Below are positions 8,580 through 16,322 of a stretch of 64,000 nucleotides of DNA, piece after piece. Within the stretch, counting starts at the first letter, position 1, and each line of letters starts with the position of its first letter. The notes beneath the pieces are model-generated. The model was not told the origin of the DNA. It saw nothing but the letters and a program-made list of their open reading frames with translations, and made no database searches. The DNA comes from Kaistella chaponensis (GTDB lineage Bacteria; Bacteroidota; Bacteroidia; Flavobacteriales; Weeksellaceae), in the NCBI RefSeq assembly GCF_900156725.1, contig NZ_FTOI01000005.1, positions 174,659 to 238,658 of the forward strand, in the 5' to 3' direction. The translations under genes and the position numbers were made by a program.

Positions 8580-9542
8580 TTAAATAAAATATCGATTGGA
8601 ATCTGTCGCTTTTTCCTTATTCTGAATTTTTTGGACCAAGATTTCTGCCGCCTTTAATCCCATTTTCAAACCATCATTTTTCTCAAATTCATAATTAGAA
8701 TTTAAGTATTTCGGAAGAATGCCTTCGCTAATTGCCACTACTTTAATCAGATTTAGATCAGATTTAGAGTTCATTAAGGCAATATGAATTCCTGCTAAAA
8801 CTTCATCGCTCATTGCAAAAATCGCATCATATTTTTCTGTTTTCAATAAGTTTTCTACCAATTCCCGTGCTTGATCTGAGGAGTCGGCAAAGATCGAATG
8901 ACAATTTGTGCTTTTGTTTTCTGTCATGATTTTCATAAATCCAGCTTTCCGCTTTTCGGTGATGCTTAAGTTGGCGCTGCCAAAAACAGCCAAAATGTTT
9001 TTACAATCCATGTCAATTAATCGGAGTGCACATTTTTCGGCACTTTCCTCATTATTGAAAACCACTTCATCATAATCATTCTGATCAATACTTTTATCGA
9101 AAACGACAATAGGAACCTCCAAATCTTGGGCAATCTTGAAGTGATCGAGATTTTCGGTTTCTGCACACAGGGAAATTAAAATACCATCCACTCTAGAATT
9201 AGAACAGGTTAAAATATTTTCACCTTCAATAGCCACACTCTCTTCGGAAGAAAGAATAAAAAAGTTGTAGCCTTCTTTTTTTAATTTGGTTGAAATACCA
9301 TCTAAAATAGCAGGAATAAAAAACATCGATATTTTTGGAACGATCAAACCAATCACTTTGGTAGAATTGCGCCGAAAGTTGATGGCAAAATCGCTTGGAT
9401 GGTAATTGAGCAATTCTGCAACCTCTCGTACCCGTACTTTTACAGAATCACTAATATCCGGATGATTACTTAAAGCCCGCGAGACAGTGGAAGTACTCAC
9501 TTGAAGCATTTTTGCCAAGTCTTTGATGGTTGTTCGTTTCAT
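8580..9542 (-). CDS. LacI-family transcriptional regulator of the adjacent sugar locus
   Basis: 320 aa. The N-terminal LacI helix-turn-helix is textbook: TTIKDLAKMLQVSTSTVSRAL followed by the hinge region with LNYHPSDFAINFRR. A periplasmic-binding-protein-like effector domain follows (about 60-310, starting KVIGLIVPKISMFF). The gene is divergent from the TonB receptor at 9779. The intergenic region holds two tandem sites matching the LacI-family core AAnCGnTT. It probably represses the uptake locus until the sugar, or a derivative of it, binds. Confidence 0.93.
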   Translation of the reverse strand: MKRTTIKDLAKMLQVSTSTVSRALSNHPDISDSVKVRVREVAELLNYHPSDFAINFRRNSTKVIGLIVPKISMFFIPAILDGISTKLKKEGYNFFILSSEESVAIEGENILTCSNSRVDGILISLCAETENLDHFKIAQDLEVPIVVFDKSIDQNDYDEVVFNNEESAEKCALRLIDMDCKNILAVFGSANLSITEKRKAGFMKIMTENKSTNCHSIFADSSDQARELVENLLKTEKYDAIFAMSDEVLAGIHIALMNSKSDLNLIKVVAISEGILPKYLNSNYEFEKNDGLKMGLKAAEILVQKIQNKEKATDSNRYFI

Positions 9543-9669
9543 TTCGAGGTTTTACTGCAGTTTTTGGAGAAGTATATTAGAGATATCTTTTTAAATCTAC
9601 GGTTAATCTTATATTAAATTTAGGTCTTTAAGTGTTAAATTTTGTTAATTTTTCAAGAAGTTACCAACC

Positions 9670-9692
9670 GCAACCGTTTGCACAATCGTTTG
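9670..9692. promoter_or_regulatory. Tandem LacI-family operators
   Basis: GCAACCGTTTGC (9670-9681) and CAATCGTTTG (9683-9692) both fit the LacI-family core AAnCGnTT, with centres 12 bp apart. The second overlaps a possible TTTG (-33) box at 9689-9692 that is followed after 19 nt by a weak -7-like TACTGTTT. Binding there would block transcription of the TonB receptor. Confidence 0.5.
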
Positions 9693-9729
9693 AGTTGTTT
9701 TGCACAATGAGTACTGTTTCCAAAAGGGG

Positions 9730-9764
9730 TTTTGGTAAGTCCTAAAAATATAGATTTACCAAAA
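9730..9764 (+). promoter_or_regulatory. 5'-leader inverted repeat before the TonB receptor
   Basis: TTTTGGTAA (9730-9738) and TTACCAAAA (9756-9764) can form a 9-bp stem with a 17-nt loop that ends 15 nt before the receptor ATG. No U-tract follows. It may act on translation or mRNA stability; the role is inferred. Confidence 0.35.
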
Positions 9765-9778
9765 CAAAAATTATTATT

Positions 9779-12196
9779 ATGAAAAGTCGCCTAAATCAAA
9801 GAAAAATTTTCTTAGTGGGAACGTTAAGTATTGGAGCGTTTATGTTTGCGCAAAACACCGAAACAGACACCGTGAAAACAGCATCGATTGATGATGTGGT
9901 AGTGACCGGAAACGCCAATCCAAAAGCATCTATTAAAACAAGTATTTCTATTTCTACCCTAAAACCGAAGGATATTGAACAAGCTGCTCCTAGAACTACT
10001 GCAGAAATATTTCGAACCATTCCAGGAATTCGTGCAGAATCTTCTGGTGGTGAAGGAAATAGTAATATCACCGTTCGTGGTGTTCCTGTTTCTGCAGGTG
10101 GATCCAGATATTTGCTTATCCAGGAAGATGGTTTACCGGTGCTTCAATTTGGGGATATGGCTTTTGCAACTCAAGATCAATTTACGCGATTCGATTCCTT
10201 CGTTTCTCGTATAGAAGCAGTTAGAGGAGGATCTGCGTCGGTGTTTGCAAGTAATTCTCCGGCTGGAATCATCAACTTTATTACCAATACAGGTGAGAAA
10301 AGAGGAGGGAGTATTTCCCAAGAATTAGGAGTAGATTATAGAAATTACCGAACCGATTTTAATTACGGAACTCCAATTAATGATGATACTTTCGTGAGTG
10401 TAGGTGGCTTTTTCCGCGCAGGAGATGGAACAAGAAAAACCGGCTTTAACAGCAATGTTGGCGGACAATTCCGAATGTCGTTCATGAAAAAATTTGAGAA
10501 CGGTTATTTCCGTGTTTATACCAAATTACTCGATGACCGAACCGCAGCTTATATGCCGATGCCGATCGGCGTTACAGGAACAAACGAGGATCCTGTTTAC
10601 AAATCTTTACCAAATTACGATGCACTTACTGGTGCAATGCAAACCATTAACCTACAAAAAGACAGAGCCATTGGTAGTGATGGAAACATCTTAGAATCTA
10701 ATTTATCTGATGGAATGCGATCGCTTTCTAAAAGCATCGGTGCAGAGTTTTCTTATAACTTCGACGGCGGTTGGAAAATAGATAACAAAATAAGATATTC
10801 TGCAAATAGCGGTCAGTTTTTGGCTCCGTTCCCTGCAACAGTAGGAACATTTGCCGAAGTTTTGGGAGCGCCGTACAGCAGTGCAACGTATGCCGGAACA
10901 AACACCGCAATTGATCAGAACGCCATTTACATGAGAATGCACCTGTTTAATACCAAACTGAACGACTTCAATAATTTCACCAATAATTTTAATCTATCTA
11001 AAAAATTTGGTGGTGTAAAAGCAAATGTAGGTTTATATAAAGCCTTGCAAAATGTAAACATGTCTTGGCAGTGGAATACCTATTTGCAAGAAGTAAATGG
11101 ATACAACGCCAGATTAGTAGATGTAAGAAATCCTGCCGGAAATTTATTGACAACTAACGGTCTTTTGGCATACGGAACTCCTGCTTGGGGAAATCTAAAC
11201 AGAAATTACGATACAAAATATGATATTACAGCGCCATTTGCACAAATAGAATTTAAAGCAACAGAGAATATTTCCATTGATGGTGGTGTAAGATATGACC
11301 TCGGGAAAGTAAGTGGATCTTTTGCAGGCGGAAGCGGATCCATCACCAAAGATATGAACCAAGATGGAACCATTTCTTTGAATGAACAAAACGTTTACGC
11401 TCTCGGATCAAGCATAACTCCAGTGAAATATGAATACGATATTTTCTCTTGGACTTTAGGCGCAAACTATGCAATTAATAGTAAAAACGCTCTATTCATC
11501 AGAGGAAGCCAAGGTGGAAGTGCCGCTGCAGATCGTATTTTATTCTCCAGTTATAACTATACCAATAGCAGTGATCCAGGTTTAGAAGCGGTGAAAGTAA
11601 ACAAAGTAACCCAAGTTGAAGGTGGATACAAACTAAGAAGCACCAACTTTTTTGTTAACACCACTTTGTTTTATGCAGGAACAGAAGAATCCAATTACGA
11701 AGCGACCACCCAAATTGAAACCAAAAATAAATACAGATCATTCGGTTTAGAATTAGATGGTTTCTACAAATTAAATGATTACATCGATTTCAAAGGTGGG
11801 TTCACTTACACGAATGCTAAAATCACCAATGCGAAAGACGAAACGACGATTGATAATACTCCGAGAAGAACACCTCAATTCATGTATTCCTTCAATCCCA
11901 ACGTAAATTACAATAAATTTTCTGCCGGATTTTACCTTGTTGGCGTGACCAAATCTTATAGCCAAGACAATAATAAGTTGGTAATGAATGGCTACACCGT
12001 TGTAAATCCGTATTTGTCTTACCGTTTAACCAGCAACATCAATCTAAGTTTGAACGGAAATAACGTCTTCGATGCACTGGGAATTACAGAAGCAGAAGAA
12101 GGTTCGATTCCAGCAAATAATATTGTTAGAGCCAGACCAATACAGGGACGTTCCATCAGTATGAGTATTAAACTTGATTTGAAAGATCATTTATAA
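9779..12196 (+). CDS. TonB-dependent outer-membrane receptor (sugar uptake, SusD-independent)
   Basis: 805 aa. A signal sequence ends near AFMFAQ (residue 25). A TonB-box-like segment with DDVVVTG follows, then a plug domain with TAEIFRTIPGIRAESSGGEGNSNITVRGVPV and IEAVRGGSASVFASNSPAGIINF, and a beta-barrel with alternating aromatic strands to the C-terminus. It lacks the N-terminal carboxypeptidase-regulatory domain of SusC proteins, and no susD gene follows. Gene order with a LacI regulator and an MFS transporter resembles the proteobacterial sucrose (Sux) and maltose (Mal) TonB-receptor loci. It probably imports sucrose or a related oligosaccharide across the outer membrane. Confidence 0.9.
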   Translation: MKSRLNQRKIFLVGTLSIGAFMFAQNTETDTVKTASIDDVVVTGNANPKASIKTSISISTLKPKDIEQAAPRTTAEIFRTIPGIRAESSGGEGNSNITVRGVPVSAGGSRYLLIQEDGLPVLQFGDMAFATQDQFTRFDSFVSRIEAVRGGSASVFASNSPAGIINFITNTGEKRGGSISQELGVDYRNYRTDFNYGTPINDDTFVSVGGFFRAGDGTRKTGFNSNVGGQFRMSFMKKFENGYFRVYTKLLDDRTAAYMPMPIGVTGTNEDPVYKSLPNYDALTGAMQTINLQKDRAIGSDGNILESNLSDGMRSLSKSIGAEFSYNFDGGWKIDNKIRYSANSGQFLAPFPATVGTFAEVLGAPYSSATYAGTNTAIDQNAIYMRMHLFNTKLNDFNNFTNNFNLSKKFGGVKANVGLYKALQNVNMSWQWNTYLQEVNGYNARLVDVRNPAGNLLTTNGLLAYGTPAWGNLNRNYDTKYDITAPFAQIEFKATENISIDGGVRYDLGKVSGSFAGGSGSITKDMNQDGTISLNEQNVYALGSSITPVKYEYDIFSWTLGANYAINSKNALFIRGSQGGSAAADRILFSSYNYTNSSDPGLEAVKVNKVTQVEGGYKLRSTNFFVNTTLFYAGTEESNYEATTQIETKNKYRSFGLELDGFYKLNDYIDFKGGFTYTNAKITNAKDETTIDNTPRRTPQFMYSFNPNVNYNKFSAGFYLVGVTKSYSQDNNKLVMNGYTVVNPYLSYRLTSNINLSLNGNNVFDALGITEAEEGSIPANNIVRARPIQGRSISMSIKLDLKDHL

Positions 12197-12227
12197 TTAG
12201 ATTTTTAAATAAGTTGATTTTTTCATG

Positions 12228-12258
12228 AAAGTGGAGCGAGTTTCTGCTCCACTTTTTT
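12228..12258 (+). terminator. Terminator-like hairpin between receptor and invertase genes
   Basis: A perfect 10-bp stem AAAGTGGAGC / GCTCCACTTT with an 8-nt loop and a T-run. It lies 13 nt before the ATG of the next gene, inside what looks like one operon. Partial readthrough would give more receptor than enzyme mRNA. Confidence 0.75.
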
Positions 12259-12270
12259 ATCCTAAAAAGA

Positions 12271-13404
12271 ATGTATACAGAGAAAGCGTTACAAACTATT
12301 TATCAAGCGATTACTCCAAACGGAATTCTCGCGTCCTCAATACAGAAGGACAACTATGCCAAAGTCTGGTCCAGAGATTCAATGATGACCGGGATTGTAG
12401 GATTGCTTATGCAAGATGAAAAAATAATTGCAGCCCATCAACATTCGGTGATAACGTTGGCAAAATATCAATCAGAAAACGGACAAATTCCTTCAAATGT
12501 TTCCTTTAATGGGAAATCGGCAGAAGTAAGCTACGGAAAGTTGGTTGGTAGAGTAGATGCAACCACTTGGTGGATCATCGGTGCTTGTATGCTCATCAAA
12601 AATGAAAAAAATCAGCAACTGAAGACCCAGCTTTTACCACAAATAGAAAAATCTTTTTCCTGCCTTAAAAATTGGGAATACAACAACCGAGGTTTGCTCT
12701 ACACGCCGCTTGGCGGAAATTGGGCCGATGAATATATTACAACAGGTTATACACTGTATGACAATATTTTGCGATTTTGGGCACTGCAATTGGCAGCAGA
12801 AGTTTATGAAAACAAGGATTGGGAAAAACAATCCCAACAGTTGAAATCATTAATAGAAACCAACTTTAAAAAAGACAACCTTCCTGAAGAAAAATACCAT
12901 CAAACCGCTTATCAAAAAACACCGGAAAAGCCTTACTATTTCTCCCATTTTTCTGCAAACGGTTATGAAACATTATTTGATATGGCTGGAAACGCTTTAG
13001 CTCTTTATTTGGATTTTAATTTTGATGAGGATGCCTTTGAAAACTTTTTGAAGAGTTTGCATCAAGAATTTAAGCATTGGATGTTACCGGTTTTCTATCC
13101 CATTATCAAAGAAGAAGATCCCTCCTGGAAACTGCTGGAAAATAACTACAGCTATGATTTTAAAAACAAGCCCTTTCATTTTCACAATGGTGGTTCTTGG
13201 CCAGTATTTTTAGGTTGGCTTTGTTTGGCGCTCAATAAGAAAAAGAAGACTGAAATAAGTAATAAAATTACAGATCAATATGAAAAATTATTGCAAGAAA
13301 ACGACTTTCAATTTCACGAATATTACGCTACTAATGACTTAAAAGCAGAGGGAACCCAGAAATTGTGTTTTTCTGCAATAGGATATCTTTTAATGAAAAT
13401 TTAA
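12271..13404 (+). CDS. GH100-like glycoside hydrolase (probable neutral/alkaline invertase)
   Basis: 377 aa, no signal peptide, so cytoplasmic. Motifs resemble plant and cyanobacterial neutral/alkaline invertases (GH100, six-hairpin fold): WSRDS (33-37), GRVDATTWWII with probable acid Asp96, and HNGGSWPVFLGW (305-316). GH100 enzymes hydrolyse sucrose to glucose and fructose. Other six-hairpin enzymes (GH63, GH15, amylo-1,6-glucosidases) are alternatives, but the HNGGSWP stretch favours GH100. It sits between a sugar receptor and a kinase, with an MFS transporter downstream. It is somewhat shorter than plant enzymes, which carry N-terminal extensions. A terminator-like hairpin directly precedes it. 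Confidence 0.72.
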   Translation: MYTEKALQTIYQAITPNGILASSIQKDNYAKVWSRDSMMTGIVGLLMQDEKIIAAHQHSVITLAKYQSENGQIPSNVSFNGKSAEVSYGKLVGRVDATTWWIIGACMLIKNEKNQQLKTQLLPQIEKSFSCLKNWEYNNRGLLYTPLGGNWADEYITTGYTLYDNILRFWALQLAAEVYENKDWEKQSQQLKSLIETNFKKDNLPEEKYHQTAYQKTPEKPYYFSHFSANGYETLFDMAGNALALYLDFNFDEDAFENFLKSLHQEFKHWMLPVFYPIIKEEDPSWKLLENNYSYDFKNKPFHFHNGGSWPVFLGWLCLALNKKKKTEISNKITDQYEKLLQENDFQFHEYYATNDLKAEGTQKLCFSAIGYLLMKI

Positions 13405-13411
13405 TAAAAAG

Positions 13412-14053
13412 ATGATAGGAGATCAAACTGATATAAAAAAAGAATATTTGATTTTAGCTAAAGAAGTGTGGGATCAAATAGAAAAGAAAATAGATGCCAA
13501 AGCTGCGCAACTGGTCATTGCAATTGGTGGTGAAAGCGGAAGTGGAAAAACAATTTTAGCATCTGCTCTAAAAATAACAGGAGAGGAAAGAAACAAAAAC
13601 GCAGCGGTGCTTCACCAAGACGACTACTTTAAACTCCCTCCAGAAACCAATCACAATGCCAGATTACAAGATATAAACGCGGTTGGTAAAAATGAAGTCC
13701 ATCTCGATTTAATGCAAGAACATACTGCGTCTTTCAAAAACGGAGTTTCATCAATTATAAAACCCCTTGTTGATTATAAAAAAAATAGCTTTATCGAAGA
13801 AAGTATTAATTTCGAAGAGGTAGAAATTTTAATTCTGGAAGGTACTTATGTCTTAGGTTTACACCAAATAAACTGCAAGATTTTTATCGACCGAAATTTC
13901 CTTCAAACCAAGAAAAACCGAATGGCGAGAAATAGAGATCACCAAGATGAATTTGTAGAAAAAGTATTATCAATAGAACATGAAATCATTAAAAAATACA
14001 AAGGAGAAGCAGATATAATTGTAGATGACCAGTATAAAATTTATCATCCATAA
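13412..14053 (+). CDS. Uridine kinase/phosphoribulokinase-like P-loop kinase
   Basis: 213 aa, cytoplasmic. Walker A motif GGESGSGKT at 39-47, a Walker B-like strand EILILEGTYVLGL, and a late Arg-rich lid (KKNRMARNRDHQDEF) typical of the uridine kinase/phosphoribulokinase family. It starts 7 nt after the GH100-like gene and lies 28 nt before the MFS gene, so it belongs to the sugar operon. A nucleoside substrate would make little sense here, and no fructokinase or glucokinase gene is present in the locus. Phosphorylation of a released hexose or a related carbohydrate is an inference, not shown by the sequence. Confidence 0.8.
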   Translation: MIGDQTDIKKEYLILAKEVWDQIEKKIDAKAAQLVIAIGGESGSGKTILASALKITGEERNKNAAVLHQDDYFKLPPETNHNARLQDINAVGKNEVHLDLMQEHTASFKNGVSSIIKPLVDYKKNSFIEESINFEEVEILILEGTYVLGLHQINCKIFIDRNFLQTKKNRMARNRDHQDEFVEKVLSIEHEIIKKYKGEADIIVDDQYKIYHP

Positions 14054-14081
14054 CGTGTAATTTCCAAATAAAAATACTCTG

Positions 14082-15461
14082 ATGAACATCAAAAAACCCA
14101 CACTCAATATATTCCAAATTTTTAATATGAATTTTGGATTTTTGGGTTTACAATTTAGTTTTGCCTTGCAACAAACCAATATGAGTCCCATTTATCGGTA
14201 TTTGGGAGCTGATGAAAACAATGCGATACTTTGGTTAGCCGGACCAATTACCGGTTTGATCATACAACCAATCATCGGAGCGTGGAGCGATCACACTTGG
14301 TCGAAAAATTGGGGACGTAGAAAACCATTTTTTCTTTTCGGAGCCATCATTGCAAGCATTGCACTTTTCCTTATGCCACAATCTTCTGCACTTTGGATGG
14401 CGGTTTCGTTGCTTTGGATTTTAGATGCAGCCAATAACATTACCATGGAACCGTATCGTGCTTTTGTAGCAGACAAATTACCCACCAAGCAACATTCTCT
14501 TGGTTTCATTACCCAAAGTTTTTTCACTGGATTGGGTTCTACATTGGCAAATTTTACGCCCGCAATTCTCATTACTTTAGGTTTGGTAGGAATTAATGAA
14601 ATAGAAGCCAACGGAATTCCGAAAACGGTTTATTGGGCATTTTCTATTGGGGCGGTCGTAACGATTGCTTCCATTTTATTTTCAATGTTTACCACCAAAG
14701 AAATTCCACCAACAGACGAAGAATTGGCACATATTGTAGCCAAAAAAGAAGGACGTTCCATATTCGCACTTGTTTTTTCTGAAATGAAATTGGCTTTTGC
14801 AGAAATGCCAAAAGTAATGATCCAACTTATTCCCGTAAAATTTTTCACTTGGTTTGCCATGTTTTGCTATTGGCAATCGATCACCGATGGTTTGGCTTTG
14901 AGCCTTTTTAATACGAAAGATGTGCATTCTGAATTGTACAAACAAGCCGGAGTTTTAACGGGAAATGTGAACGGAACGTACAATATTATTTGCTTTCTTT
15001 CTGCCTTTTTTCTGGTACCTGTTGCCAGAAAATTAGGAGCCGGCGTGACGCATTTTATTAGTTTAACGCTTGCTGGAATTGCTATTTTTTTTATGAGCAG
15101 TTACAGCAATGATGCGATTTTATTCTCGATACCCAATATTTTTTCCGGAGGCGTAATTCCTGTTTCACAAATTTATTTAATTTCATTGGGATTAGGAATT
15201 GGTTGGGCTTCAATGCTTTCTATGCCTTATTCTATGTTGTCTTCGGCATTGCCTTCTAATAGAATTGGAATTTATATGGGAATTTTCAATATGTTTATCG
15301 TTTTGCCGATGCTTATACAAACCTTGACAATGGATTTCGTGATGGAAAATTTTCTGGGAAACAACAAAATTCACGAATTACAATTAGCCGGTGTTTTCCT
15401 GATTCTCGGCGGAATTTGCACCTTATTTGTGAAAAAACATCAACCATCGGAAACGGTTTAA
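14082..15461 (+). CDS. MFS sugar transporter (SLC45/GPH-like)
   Basis: 459 aa with about 12 hydrophobic segments. The loop after the second helix reads GAWSDHTWSKNWGRRKPF, the signature seen in SLC45-type sucrose/proton symporters and in the sucrose or maltose transporters of Xanthomonas and Caulobacter TonB loci. It would move the disaccharide from periplasm to cytoplasm, where the GH100-like enzyme acts. It is the last gene of the operon and is closed by a hairpin at 15523-15549. Start ATG 14082 lies 28 nt after the kinase stop. Confidence 0.88.
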   Translation: MNIKKPTLNIFQIFNMNFGFLGLQFSFALQQTNMSPIYRYLGADENNAILWLAGPITGLIIQPIIGAWSDHTWSKNWGRRKPFFLFGAIIASIALFLMPQSSALWMAVSLLWILDAANNITMEPYRAFVADKLPTKQHSLGFITQSFFTGLGSTLANFTPAILITLGLVGINEIEANGIPKTVYWAFSIGAVVTIASILFSMFTTKEIPPTDEELAHIVAKKEGRSIFALVFSEMKLAFAEMPKVMIQLIPVKFFTWFAMFCYWQSITDGLALSLFNTKDVHSELYKQAGVLTGNVNGTYNIICFLSAFFLVPVARKLGAGVTHFISLTLAGIAIFFMSSYSNDAILFSIPNIFSGGVIPVSQIYLISLGLGIGWASMLSMPYSMLSSALPSNRIGIYMGIFNMFIVLPMLIQTLTMDFVMENFLGNNKIHELQLAGVFLILGGICTLFVKKHQPSETV

Positions 15462-15522
15462 ATCATTACCCGAAGAAAAAAATCTTTTGTTATCAAATAA
15501 AGTCTTTCTCCATTTAAACATA

Positions 15523-15549
15523 AAATCTCCCGAAATTCAGGAGATTTTT
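15523..15549. terminator. Bidirectional terminator between convergent genes
   Basis: An 8-bp stem AAATCTCC / GGAGATTT with T-runs on both strands, placed between the stops of the MFS gene and the minus-strand gene ending at 15570. It can serve both. Confidence 0.75.
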
Positions 15550-15569
15550 GCTTATTCAATAGATTTACA

Positions 15570-16211
15570 TTAAGGTTTGTTCACCAAAAAATATTCTGCT
15601 TCTGCTTTTCCCCAATTGGGATCCAATGCAGTTTTGGGTTTGTAAACTTTGAACTGATCCAGTGATTTTTGAAACAATTCCAGACCTTTCGTCTTGCTGC
15701 CACCAAATTGTTCCGGCGTGTAATAGGTATCTTCAGCTTTTAGCAAAGTGATGCGCGGATTTTCGGAATCTAATTTTTCTGCCTTTGAGAGCGCATCTGC
15801 AGCCAACATTCCTTCACTCATGAATCGAGATTGTGGATCAACCATCATTTTCAAACCGTGAATCATTTTCTGTAAAATTAAAAGCTCGGCATTGTCTTTA
15901 CTTAAGCCCATCGCTAAATCCAGAGGTTTTTGCGCTTCAGCAGCAATTGCGTCTAATTCTGTCATTTTTCCTTCTCTCATTGCAATTCTTCCTTTTTGAA
16001 TGTTTGTAAATGCCGCATAATAATAAGGCAACCATTGGTTTTTTTCTTTGTCTCCTATTCTTGTAAAATCATTTGTTAAGGCAGTAAACTCGTCAGATTT
16101 TCTTTGTTGTTCTACTTGTGCAATTTTATCAATCATCGCTTTTTCGTAAGAAGTTTGTGCGAAGGTGCTTACTGAAATAGCAAGCAACGCTGCTAAAAAT
16201 AATTTTTTCAT
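15570..16211 (-). CDS. Periplasmic TPR-like protein of unknown function
   Basis: 213 aa. A clear signal peptide (MKKLFLAALLAISVSTFAQ) precedes an all-helical mature part with Ala- and Leu-rich repeats reminiscent of tetratricopeptide helices (ADALSKAEKLDSENPRITLLKAEDTYY). No catalytic motif is visible. It follows the TonB receptor gene at 16323-18527 on the same strand after 111 nt and may be its companion; the pairing is inferred from adjacency alone. Confidence 0.75.
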   Translation of the reverse strand: MKKLFLAALLAISVSTFAQTSYEKAMIDKIAQVEQQRKSDEFTALTNDFTRIGDKEKNQWLPYYYAAFTNIQKGRIAMREGKMTELDAIAAEAQKPLDLAMGLSKDNAELLILQKMIHGLKMMVDPQSRFMSEGMLAADALSKAEKLDSENPRITLLKAEDTYYTPEQFGGSKTKGLELFQKSLDQFKVYKPKTALDPNWGKAEAEYFLVNKP

Positions 16212-16322
16212 TGTTTTAAATTTTTAATTGTTATTTTGTTTTTGATGATTCAAAGATATTTTAAAAAATTTGCGGATGGAATAATTTCTTTCCGAACGGT
16301 TGATTTTGTTTTCTGACTCGTA

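Noticed and set aside
12225..12419. 64-codon frame across the terminator before the GH100-like gene
   Set aside because: It is an out-of-frame shadow of the hairpin and the beginning of the GH100-like gene.
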